Shown here one piece after another: positions 16,932-25,700 of a stretch of 64,000 bases of DNA. The position numbers were made by a program, and so were the translations under genes. The stretch comes from Myxococcus sp. RHSTA-1-4 (lineage in GTDB: Bacteria > Myxococcota > Myxococcia > Myxococcales > Myxococcaceae): assembly GCF_020037125.1 (NCBI RefSeq), contig NZ_JAIQDG010000003.1, forward strand, positions 1 to 64,000. The letters are read 5' to 3'. The stretch's first letter is position 1. Every line of letters begins with the position of its first letter. The notes below the pieces were generated by a model. It did not search any database. It was not told where the DNA came from and was given only the letters and a program-made list of their open reading frames with translations.

Positions 16932-17507
16932 TTACGATCCGCCCCTCTGGGGCTGCCGCGCCGGCCTCTTCCACTTGCGCGTGCTCCGCTGTGCGACGAC
17001 GGACCTGCGTTCCATCGGGCTCCTCAGGTCCTCCATCCAGCGTTGCTCCATGTCGCCCTCGCCCGGTAGCGCATCGACCTGAACGACCCTCCAAGAGGGA
17101 GGCGGATTCCACTCCGCGTCCTGTAGCGCTGCTCGGACGGTGTCGACGACTTCGGGAAGTGCCTCGAAGACTTGATGCTCCCAGATGCGGCAGACCCGCC
17201 AACCGTCGGCTTCGAGCTGGAGCGTCTGCCGACGGTCGCGTCCAACGTTCTCCTGCAGCTTGGCCGACCAGAAATCACTCCGCGTTCTAGGCCGCACGTA
17301 ATGCTCGGGGCATCCGTGCCAGAAGCATCCATCAATGAAGATAGCGACCCGGGCTCTGGCGAAGACTACGTCCGGGCGACCCGAAGGCGTCCTGGCCTGA
17401 AGTCGAAAGCGCAGACCGGCCTGCCACAGGGCAGAGCGCAGAAGTCGTTCGGGAGAGGTGTCCCTGCCTCGGATCCTCGACATCTGCTCGGAGCGAGTAA
17501 GCGCCAT
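16932..17507 (-). CDS. vsr: Very short patch repair (Vsr) endonuclease with C-terminal tail
   Basis: A 191-residue T:G mismatch endonuclease. The family core is clear: RSEQMSRIRGRDTSPERLLR at the N-terminus, the catalytic aspartate in GRPDVVF (D46), FIDGCFWHGCPEHY (H64 and H69 at the catalytic positions), RSDFWSAKLQENVGRD, and WRVCRIWEHQV. Vsr repairs T:G mispairs made when 5-methylcytosine deaminates, so it belongs with the C5-methyltransferase downstream. Common Vsr proteins end near residue 145; the additional ~45 Arg-rich residues here are unexplained. It is the first gene of the minus-strand operon, transcribed divergently from the GHKL gene. Confidence 0.92.
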   Translation of the reverse strand: MALTRSEQMSRIRGRDTSPERLLRSALWQAGLRFRLQARTPSGRPDVVFARARVAIFIDGCFWHGCPEHYVRPRTRSDFWSAKLQENVGRDRRQTLQLEADGWRVCRIWEHQVFEALPEVVDTVRAALQDAEWNPPPSWRVVQVDALPGEGDMEQRWMEDLRSPMERRSVVAQRSTRKWKRPARQPQRGGS

Positions 17508-17563
17508 ACCCTCCCATTCCCTGGTTGCTCGCCTGGGGTGCGTATGCCCCGAGCGGTGTCCTG

Positions 17564-17592
17564 AATATCCCGACTTCAGAGGTTATTTTCAA
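17564..17592 (-). promoter_or_regulatory. Candidate sigma-70 promoter of the vsr-dcm-nurA-herA operon
   Basis: On the minus strand TTGAAA (17592-17587) and GATATT (17569-17564) are separated by exactly 17 bp, in a locally AT-rich patch of the 191-bp divergent intergenic region. Transcription would begin near 17557, about 50 bp before the vsr start. The plus strand has TTGACA at 17650 but no convincing -10 before the GHKL gene. Confidence 0.45.
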
Positions 17593-17698
17593 GAGGTCCA
17601 ACTGGGGGAGTCAGTAAGCAATTTCTACGACTGGGTTAATGTGCGCTCATTGACACTGGGGAGCGCATTCGGTGGGGACTCCCTTTCGCGAGGAACCG

Positions 17699-19936
17699 AT
17701 GGCGGACACGAAGTGGTTTTTCCCCTCGACCCAGGGGGGAGAAGAGAGTGGCCTCAACGAGCCCGGAATCGAATTCTTCCGGCAGCCTGGAGCTCTAGCT
17801 CGTGAGACGCTCCAGAACAGCGGTGACGCGTGGGATGGCGGCAGCAACCCGGTAACGGTCACGTTTGAATTGCTCGATCTGCCCATCGAACAGTTCCCGG
17901 GTGTCGACCGGTTGCGTGAGGTCATTCAGAGTTGCCGCAACTACGTGCTGACGCCCTATAAGGACGAACGTCAAAAGATTGAAAATGGACGCGACTGGTT
18001 TGAAGAAGCGCTCAAGCTTCTTGCCGGGACGCATGTACCCGTGTTGCGCATCCGCGATGAGCACACGACGGGACTGGAAGGGAGTGAGCACGACGAGGAC
18101 AAGGCCTGGGTCCGCCTGATCAAGAAGCAGGGAAGCGCCGCAATGCATGGTGCCGGCGGCGGCACCTATGGCATCGGGCAGCGCGCGCCTTTCGCATTCT
18201 CGCGGCTGCGGACAGTTTTCTACTCAACGCGTACTCGCGATGGGAAGAGCGCGTTCATAGGTAAGACAATCCTCAGCTCATTCCGAGAAGGGGAAGAGGT
18301 CTTCCGCCCCATCGGATTCTGGGGCAATCAGGTGGAGAGGGGGAGAGGAGTCTATGCGGTGCGCTCCGACGAGCACATTCCCGCACCGTTTCGACGCTCG
18401 ACGGTAGGCACCGACCTCTACATCATGGGATTCAGTCCGGAGGGTTGGCGGGTCCGAGTGGTGGATTCAGTCATCCGGAACTTCTTTGCTGCCATCCATG
18501 GAGGACGCTTGGTCGTCCGGCTTGTTGGAGGCGGAGAGCCAATAGAGATCAGCGCGAGGACGATTGAACAGGTGGTCGAGACGCGGCTCAAGGAAGCCCT
18601 TCAGGCTGCAGGCTCTCGGAAGGGAGCTCAAAAAGAAGTTCGGGATACACTGGGCGCCACGAGGCATTACCTGAAGGCTCTTGGCAGCCCGGTAGGGGGC
18701 AAGCCATTCGAGTTTTCGCATTCGAAACTGGGACGCGTGCAGTTGTATGTTGCAATGGACGACGATGCGCCGTCGCGCACCGCATTCATGCGCACACCGC
18801 GCATCCTCGTCTATGAGCGGACTCAGAATCTGCTTAATGGTTATGCCGCTGTCTTCCTGTGTGAAGATTCCGTCGGCAACGAGGTGCTTGCCCGTATGGA
18901 AGATCCGGCTCACTCGGAGTGGAATCGCGAGAGAATTGAAGAAGGCGATCGCATCATCTCTGAGATCAACTCGTTCGTCCGGGGGTCCCTGAAGAAGCTG
19001 GCGGAAAAGGATCCCGACGAGCCCCAGGACCTTCCCGACCTTGGCCGCTACCTTCCCGAGGACAGCGCCATTCGTCCCGGAGCACGGCAGAGAGGGGCTC
19101 GTGTGCGCACCGACCGCGTTACCGAGGACGAAACTGCTCGGCACCAGCAACCCAAGGGGGCAAAGCGCGCCAAGCGAACTCAGAAGCTACCCGGTGGTCC
19201 ACAGGTGCTGCTTCTTCCCATCGAGTCAGGCGATCTGGGAGAGTCGGACAACCTGTCGGCTGCGCAAGACGGTGAGCCTGTGGGCGCGAATGAAAGTGGC
19301 GCGTCGCATGAGCGGACCTCTCAGGGGGGGGCTCAGGGGCATGAGGAGGCTGTGACCACTGCGGGAGTCGGGCTCACCGGTGCTGAGGGCCCGGGCGAAC
19401 TGCCTGGTACGTTGGGAAGGGAGAGTTCGGTGCCCGGCAACCGGGAGGGCTCGCGCGGTGGACCAGGTCCGTTCGGTCCAGAGGGGCCCGGTTCGATTGA
19501 GTGGCCCGAAGCTCAACGTGGCGCAGGCCCCTCGTCTGAGGAGGGAGGCTCAGCCTCTGCTCAGGTTGGAGGACAGGATGCCACTACAGGCTCCGATACT
19601 GCTCCCGGGAGTCGCGGCTCGGGGCTTCGTGCACTGTCCCCCTCTCGCGTGTCCTTCCGTGCATGGTTCTCTCCAGAGGAACGAACCACTCACTTGCTAC
19701 TGCGGTCGACGCGTAGAGGGCGTGCGACGTTGAGGCTTGTCGCTTCAGGCGAGGATTCGGACTACGAGTTGCAGATTTCCTCAGCGTTCGATGTTCGTAC
19801 GGGGGAGCAGTTCAAGTGCGTTGGCGACCGCATCCTGGACTTGGCATTCGAGGCGGAACAGCGCCGGGAGCTGCGTCTCGATCTTCGCCCCGCGCGTCGT
19901 GTCGCGCTCTCCATCGAGGTGGACCATGGCGCGTAG
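17699..19936 (+). CDS. GHKL (MutL/MORC-like) ATPase of a defence island
   Basis: A 745-residue protein whose first ~400 residues are a GHKL ATPase. The opening motif is WFFPSTQGGEESGLNEPGIE. The N-box is ARETLQNSGDAWDG (E36, N40), G1 is LRIRDEHTTGLEG (D120), G2 is GAGGGTYGIGQRAPFAFS (151-168) and the later GT motif is STVGTDLYIMGF. Residues ~460-650 are a low-complexity Gly/Glu/Ser/Pro linker, and the last ~90 residues form a beta-rich domain. The N-terminal signature resembles the MutL-like GHKL proteins of MZA-type systems next to Dcm and Vsr genes (from memory). I chose ATG 17699 with GAGGAA upstream. The stop codon overlaps the next start by 11 bp. Confidence 0.8.
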   Translation: MADTKWFFPSTQGGEESGLNEPGIEFFRQPGALARETLQNSGDAWDGGSNPVTVTFELLDLPIEQFPGVDRLREVIQSCRNYVLTPYKDERQKIENGRDWFEEALKLLAGTHVPVLRIRDEHTTGLEGSEHDEDKAWVRLIKKQGSAAMHGAGGGTYGIGQRAPFAFSRLRTVFYSTRTRDGKSAFIGKTILSSFREGEEVFRPIGFWGNQVERGRGVYAVRSDEHIPAPFRRSTVGTDLYIMGFSPEGWRVRVVDSVIRNFFAAIHGGRLVVRLVGGGEPIEISARTIEQVVETRLKEALQAAGSRKGAQKEVRDTLGATRHYLKALGSPVGGKPFEFSHSKLGRVQLYVAMDDDAPSRTAFMRTPRILVYERTQNLLNGYAAVFLCEDSVGNEVLARMEDPAHSEWNRERIEEGDRIISEINSFVRGSLKKLAEKDPDEPQDLPDLGRYLPEDSAIRPGARQRGARVRTDRVTEDETARHQQPKGAKRAKRTQKLPGGPQVLLLPIESGDLGESDNLSAAQDGEPVGANESGASHERTSQGGAQGHEEAVTTAGVGLTGAEGPGELPGTLGRESSVPGNREGSRGGPGPFGPEGPGSIEWPEAQRGAGPSSEEGGSASAQVGGQDATTGSDTAPGSRGSGLRALSPSRVSFRAWFSPEERTTHLLLRSTRRGRATLRLVASGEDSDYELQISSAFDVRTGEQFKCVGDRILDLAFEAEQRRELRLDLRPARRVALSIEVDHGA

Positions 19937-20771
19937 GCCTCGGACAATTTCGTTTCCGCATCCGGTTGTAGGTGTTGGCGATGATGTCGACGGAGCCCTG
20001 AGCTGCAACGAGCCCGAACTCGATTTTGGGGTCGACACCACGGCCCTCATTGTCGATGGGCTCCAGGTTGAGAACCCGACAATTGCCGGTCTCATCCGAC
20101 AGGGAGAAGCCGCATTCACGGTCCGCGTCACCTGCGGAGCCACGTACTACCGGGAGACATTCCAGACGCAAGAGGGGCAACTGCGACACGTTCTCCCAAC
20201 CTCGAAGTTGTTGGGGGACGTGAAAATCCAGGTTCGCGTATGTACGCTAAAGCGTCTTGAGAGCTACCGTCCTGAGGGGTTGCACCCGGACTACGAGGGG
20301 CGCTCCTTCGCCGTGCAAGCAGGTGATGTGCTCGCGGTAGGGGATGATTTCACTGTTCGCGCGGAGAAACAGTTTGACCCGCTTGCAACGGATATCCCAT
20401 CCATCATGCGCATCACTCGTGGCAAGGAGAAACAGGGGGCGTTTCATGTTGATTTTACCAGGGAACAGATTGTTATCTCCCTGTCGCATGAAGATTATGC
20501 CCGTTATGGAGTTGCCAGCAATGTGGCTCCAGGTGTCATCCATTCTGCTGTCGTGTTTCCTGTCCTGTGTGAGGCGATTGCGATTCTTTGTCGTCCGCCC
20601 GAGGAGAATGAGTTCCTGGTCGAAACCCGGTGGTTTCCACGGTTGAAGGAGATGCTTGAGGCGCGAGGTATCGACGCAAGCGAAAGTCTGGTGATTGCAG
20701 CTCAAAAGTTGCTCGACGCGCCACTCGCACGGGCGCTTGCAGACACACTGAAGGGTCGCGAGGACGACTGA
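19926..20771 (+). CDS. Unrecognised protein coupled to the GHKL ATPase
   Basis: A 281-residue protein with no family I recognise. The N-terminal ~170 residues have a beta-rich pattern (LIVDGLQVENPTIAGLIRQG, FTVRVTCGATYYRETF, KIQVRVCTLKRLESY) that suggests one or two beta domains. The C-terminal ~110 residues look helical (HSAVVFPVLCEAIAILCR, ESLVIAAQKLLDAPLARALA). There is no signal peptide, membrane helix or obvious catalytic motif. The ATG at 19926 overlaps the last 11 bases of the GHKL gene, and its stop is one base before the next ATG, so the three plus-strand genes are translationally coupled. It probably works in a complex with the GHKL ATPase; that is inference from gene order. Confidence 0.75.
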   Translation: MARRPRTISFPHPVVGVGDDVDGALSCNEPELDFGVDTTALIVDGLQVENPTIAGLIRQGEAAFTVRVTCGATYYRETFQTQEGQLRHVLPTSKLLGDVKIQVRVCTLKRLESYRPEGLHPDYEGRSFAVQAGDVLAVGDDFTVRAEKQFDPLATDIPSIMRITRGKEKQGAFHVDFTREQIVISLSHEDYARYGVASNVAPGVIHSAVVFPVLCEAIAILCRPPEENEFLVETRWFPRLKEMLEARGIDASESLVIAAQKLLDAPLARALADTLKGREDD

Positions 20772-20772
20772 G

Positions 20773-21555
20773 ATGTCACGTATCCATGTGCTCCGTAAGC
20801 AGACGCTCGATGAGTTGGAGAATCGCGTGGTCAGCGGTGAGGGCATCCCAAGGTATCTACAACCGGGGCCTTTTGATTTTCTACCCGAACAGTTGCTGGA
20901 GTTCCCACACGAGCCCCAGCAGGATGCGCCGACGCTGATGCTCGAGGATGGTCGCCGGGGGCGCGCTTCTACGGATATCGAGAATGCACTCAAGATATAT
21001 GAGTGGCTTGGGCCTATGTCCGAGACAGAGGCGCGCGATGAGCGATTGTGGGCGTGGTTGGCTCACGTTCCATTTGCGGATTACACGCGTTCGCGCTGGC
21101 CGGTTCCCACCGACGCCAAACAGGCTCGAGACTCCATCTTTGATCATTGGTTCGTCTACCACGAAGGCCGGAGGTCGCTGCGTCGCCATGCAATTGGACG
21201 CCTTTGGTGGGCGGTCCATCTGACGCGTGCGCCCTGGGAATACGACGATGCGCTCGCTCCGCTGCGAAAGGACGACCCGTACGCCTATACCCGGATGCTT
21301 CTTGGTAATCAGGAGGTCTTCTTTCATACGCTCGAACGTGAGTTTGGTAGTAATAGGCGCATTCTGATTGCTCTGCTTGAGGTGATTGATCGCTTCCGCG
21401 CTCGCCGGGCTCCGACCCCTCTCGTTAAGTGGTTGGCGAAAGAGGTCAATCTGGCCTGTCGCTACCGTGAACTCGACCTGCTGCCCATTGAAGAACTCCT
21501 TGCGTTCATGGAGGCGATGGCGGCGCTGGAGAGGGAGTCCACTGCAGGCACCTGA
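20773..21555 (+). CDS. DUF6339-like protein of a defence island
   Basis: A 260-residue, mostly helical soluble protein. ETEARDERLWAWLAHVPFAD, RRHAIGRLWWAVHLTRAPWE and DPYAYTRMLLGNQEVFFHTL recall the DUF6339 family, which I associate with DNA-methyltransferase and ATPase defence neighbourhoods; the family call is from memory. No catalytic motif stands out, and the conserved aromatic-rich HAIGRLWW segment is the likely functional core. It begins one base after the preceding stop codon and closes the plus-strand half of the island. The function is unknown; a structural or regulatory subunit seems more likely than an enzyme. Confidence 0.7.
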   Translation: MSRIHVLRKQTLDELENRVVSGEGIPRYLQPGPFDFLPEQLLEFPHEPQQDAPTLMLEDGRRGRASTDIENALKIYEWLGPMSETEARDERLWAWLAHVPFADYTRSRWPVPTDAKQARDSIFDHWFVYHEGRRSLRRHAIGRLWWAVHLTRAPWEYDDALAPLRKDDPYAYTRMLLGNQEVFFHTLEREFGSNRRILIALLEVIDRFRARRAPTPLVKWLAKEVNLACRYRELDLLPIEELLAFMEAMAALERESTAGT

Positions 21556-21790
21556 GTGCGATGTCGAGGTGGTCGACCGGGAGTTCCTCTGCCTTCCCTC
21601 ATGAGCATGGGGCACCGACTTGCCTGAGGGGAGCGCCATTTCGCCTTCTCTCCTCGCGCCACCGGTGCGCAAGTGCGGTTCCTGACACCGCCGCGCTCGC
21701 CTAGCGCTCAGTTCCCACCAAGCCTCCGGTAGCCTGGGCCTTCCTTGTCTCAGGCTTCATGGAGGGGCAGGGGCTTCCGGGGGGATTCGC

Positions 21791-22046
21791 ATGGCCAGGG
21801 ACGAGAAGAACAGAGCCCTCATCGACGGCATGAGCCCGGGACCGGCAGCACTCAGCGCTGTCCATCAACGAGGATGATGGAAGCGTGCTGGGCATCGACA
21901 AGTTGGTGCTCGATGAGAAGGTGCTCGGGGAAATCCCGTTGGAGCAGCGCTTGGTATTTGTGCTCGCTGAGTCCACCTCCACCTACCTCTTCTGCCAGTC
22001 CGTGGCTGAGCGGGTGCTCGCGCTCCACTCGGAGGGCCCGCGCTGA
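21791..22046 (+). pseudogene. Small frameshifted gene of unknown family
   Basis: ATG 21791 opens MARDEKNRALIDGMSPG, which looks genuine but then reaches a stop. A different frame carries on with HSALSINEDDGSVLGIDKLV and continues through VLGEIPLEQRLVFVLAESTS to a stop at 22046, with coding-like codon use. The two halves joined would make a protein of about 85 residues. A single-base frameshift near 21840-21850 explains this best; a short independent gene starting at a later GTG is the alternative. No known domain. Confidence 0.4.
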
Positions 22047-22081
22047 CCGGAACGGCGCCGCGGGCCTCACTCCGTGGCGCT

Positions 22082-22546
22082 TCAGGGCCGGCGCGCCGGT
22101 GGCGGAGTCCCCGCCTTCGGCGCGGGGCGCGTGTCCTCGTCCGCCTCCCGCTCGCGCGGCGTCTCATTCCCTCGCGGACGGTGGGGGAGGGCGGTGGCTA
22201 TCATGTTCAGCAGCCGCAGCTCCGAGCGGGACATGCCCTCGAGCTTCTGCCTCAGCTCGCGCAGCGCCGCGGGCTCCTTCTCGGGCGCGGCCAGGGGCTT
22301 GCGCCGCCTCCCCGGGGCCATGTCAAAGGCCATGTCCAGCGCCAGGGCCTCGTGCGGCGGCACCCGCAGCACCTTGCACACGGCGCGCAGCGTGGTGAGG
22401 CTGGGTAGCATCTGGCCGCGCTCCAGCCGTGCGTACACCTCCCGGGCGAGGCCGAGCTGCTCGGCCACGTCCGCCTGGGTGAGGCCCAGCAGCTTGCGGG
22501 CCTCGCGCAAGCGCATGCCCAGGTGAATGCCGAGTTCAGTCTTCAT
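22082..22546 (-). CDS. XRE-family helix-turn-helix regulator
   Basis: A 154-residue DNA-binding protein. Residues 8-65 hold the Cro/CI-type helix-turn-helix: LREARKLLGLTQADVAEQLG, then LAREVYARLERGQMLPSL and TLRAVCKVLRVPPHEAL. The remainder is a basic linker, a helix (LRELRQKLEGMSRSELRLLN) and a Pro/Arg-rich tail, with no recognised effector domain. I chose ATG 22546, since the region before it does not look like part of the family. It is divergent from the DUF4157 toxin gene (165-bp gap), which it might regulate; that is unproved. Confidence 0.85.
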   Translation of the reverse strand: MKTELGIHLGMRLREARKLLGLTQADVAEQLGLAREVYARLERGQMLPSLTTLRAVCKVLRVPPHEALALDMAFDMAPGRRRKPLAAPEKEPAALRELRQKLEGMSRSELRLLNMIATALPHRPRGNETPREREADEDTRPAPKAGTPPPARRP

Positions 22547-22710
22547 TCCGTGCCATCTCGCGAGGCGGCCCTCTGTAGCACGGCCGACCCGGGAGGTGAT
22601 GGAGCCACGCGGCGGATTCAACGACCCGGGCCGAGGAGGCGGGGCGTACCGTGCGCGTGGAGCGCTCGGGGTAGTAGGCTAGGGAGCGGCAACCTCGGGA
22701 GGGCTCGTCC

Positions 22711-25700
22711 ATGTCCACGTTCGACCGGAAGCCACGCCCTGCCTTCTCCTCCTCCCCGGCCCCGGACGCGAAGCCGGCGTCGCTGAGCCAGGGGAAGACC
22801 CCCCTGACGAACCCGCTCCAGCCCCAGGCCGCCCCGGCGGGTGGCACCGGAGCGGTGGAGCTGTCATCACCGGGCGCCAGTGAGGCCGGGGAGTCTCCTC
22901 CCGCTCCGGCCCTCCGGTTCGACTTCTCCCGCATCCCCCTCTACCCCCCGCTTCGGGAATCGCTCCAGCGGACCTTCGGTCCCGAGGCGGCGCGCATCCC
23001 CATCCACCCGCGCTCATCCCTCGCCACGGGCGCCAGGGGCCTCACCGTGAACGGCGAGGTCCACCTCGCGCCGGGCTTCGATGACGTGCGGAGTGCCGAC
23101 GGCCGCGGGCGCGTGGGGCACGAGGTCGCCCATGCGCTCCAGCAGCGTGCCGGCGCCGGAGGCGGACTGACGGGAGCGCGCCGGGCGAATCTGGAGGCGG
23201 AGGCCGGCCTCGCCGCCCGCTCCTTCATCGAGGGAACGCCCTTCGCCATCCGTGGCCAGGCGCCGGCACGGCTCGCCCTCTACGATGGGGACCCTCCCAA
23301 CGGGCTGCCTCCACCGCAGACCGTCCGGTGGGGAGGAGACCCCTTCACCATCACCTTCGAGCGCAGCCAGGAGAACGGCTCGGACTCCCTCTCCGCGAGC
23401 ATCGAGTACACCGGCCCCTTCCCCCTCGAGGGGCCCTCGCTGGAGGGCCGGCGCATACGCCTGCGCGTCACGCTGGGCTCCGCGCCGCTGCGGGCGGTCC
23501 TCCTGCCTCCGAACGAGTTCGCTCCCGGCGAGAACGCGCTCTCCCTGGACCTCTACGGCAACGGCGCCCGCGTGGTGAAGCTGCTCGACCGGGTCCGGGT
23601 CGATGCGAGTCCCGGCAAGGGCCGGCACCACGACCTCTCGTTCGGTTTCAGCGGTGGCAGCACGTCGTACCTCTCCGTCTGGGTGAAGGACCCGAACGCC
23701 CGCCCGGCGACGGAAGCGCCCTCACCCGCGACGCAGGGAGACCTCCCCGGCGAGAATCCAGCGTCCCTGATGGACCTGCGCACCCTCGGCGCCGAGCTCC
23801 GCATCGACGGGGATGGGGACCAGTCCAAGGAGCTCCTGCTGCACCTGGTGCCGAAGGACCAGTGGCCCGACCCGACATTCAAGGACGTGCCCCGGAACAT
23901 GCAGCTGCGCGTGATGCAGTTGTCGTCCCGGCAGGAGCGGGCCTTCATGTTCCAGCTTCCCGCTCCGGCGCCCCACGCCCGGGGCAGCTTCTTCCCCCTC
24001 TTCCGCGAGGCCACGGATGGGAAGGCGCCGTCCCGCATCTCCCTGGTCCTGCCCACCGACTCCCAGCCGCTGCTCATCTACCCGCCCACCCGCGACACGA
24101 AGGGTGTCACGTACCGCATCACCGTGGCGGGCCAGCAGCTCACCGCGGTGTTTCCCCCGGAGAAGGTCGTGCACCGCATCGCCTCCGCGGGCGAGGTGCG
24201 GACGGCGGGCGGCATCTCCTCCGTGGACATCACCCTGGGGGCCTACCGGGACCGCTTCCGCCTGACCGTGACGCGCAGTGGCGGGAGCGCCATGCTCGGC
24301 ATCTCGGCGCTCGGCCCCCAGGGGCCCTCGGGGGGCACGGGCGTGCCGCTCCAGTTCGCGGGCGTCCCCTCCCTGGAGGTCCTCGACGGGGACGGGCTCT
24401 CCCTGGCACTCGACCTGGACCACGACCAGCAGGCCGACCTGCGCCTCCATGACCGGCTCGACTCGCCGGCTGAAGTGGATGGCGGAGGCAACCCGGAGCA
24501 GAACCGCAACCACCAACTGCGCGTGGTGGGCCCCGCCGTCGGCGGCGAGAAGCTCTTCCACTTCACGGTGCGCCAGGGCTCCCTGCGCGGAGGGGCTGCC
24601 CGCCCGAGCCGTGAGGACCAGCTCGCGGCCTCCAGCGCGCAGGCCATCACCGGCCTGGGGGAGCAGGCCGCCCTCGGGTCCGTCAGCGACGAGCTGAACG
24701 CCTACGAGGGCGCCATGCGCGCCGAGCGCCACAAGGCCGCCAGCCGCGGGCTGCTGGGCAAGGGCACCTACCAGGCCTGGACGGAGCTGTCCGCCGACAT
24801 GGTCCGCCTGGAGCCGCAGGCGAATGCCAACAACGTGCAGCCCGCCCTCCGGGACCAGGCCAGCGCCCATGCCGCGGCCTTCTACCAGGCACTCGCGGAC
24901 GAGACGCGCGGCGAGGTGCGGTTCCGGGCGGGGCATGGCTGGTGGAGCACGAGCAACCCGTACACGGGCGCGAACATCAGCCCGGCGGGGGAGCGGGGGG
25001 CGGGCCCGGAGCTCGCGGGGAGCCTGAAGAACGGAAGGTGGCAGGCCGCGCTGTCGCAATACCGGTTGCTGGTCCAGGGCATGGACCAGTGGATTGTCGA
25101 GCGGCTCCGCAAGGCGGGCCGCACGCAGGACGTGCAGGATGCGCAGCGCGTCGAGTACCTGGGCGCGATGCGGGAGCAGCTCGAGGCGCTGCGCGGGAAG
25201 CCCGGCATCCGCCGCGTGCAGGCCGTCTTCCACCCGGATGAGCAGTACAAGTCCACGGCCCGCATCTTCGAGGTGCCGTTGTCGCTCCTCCTCTGGTCGG
25301 AGGGCGGCAAGTGGCACCTCAAGGACATCACCAACCCGAAGAACACCTTCGAGGACACGGAGGACGCCGCGCGGGGACAGAGCGAGCCACCGCGGTCGCT
25401 CTTCGAGAAGCTCGACTACAAGGTCCACTTCCCCAAGGGCATCATCCACTACCAGGTGCCCGGCGGGAGCGGCGGGCGCATCGAGACGACCGAGCGGCGA
25501 AGCTGGCACGAGTACCTGAGCTACATCGGGCTCGGGGCCGCCGCGGTGGGCGTCTCGCTGGCGACCTTCGGTACGGGCACCGTGGCGGTGGCGGGTGCGT
25601 GGGTGCTGGCGGGCTCGGGCGTCATTGGCGCCGTGGCGGCCGCCGGCGACGTGGAGGAGCGGCTGCGCCATGGCAACCGCGACTGGTCGGCCATCTCGCT

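Noticed and set aside
11716..21555. Canonical MZA system
   Set aside because: Only the Dcm, Vsr and GHKL components fit. No Z1 helicase, DUF4420 or AIPR protein is present.
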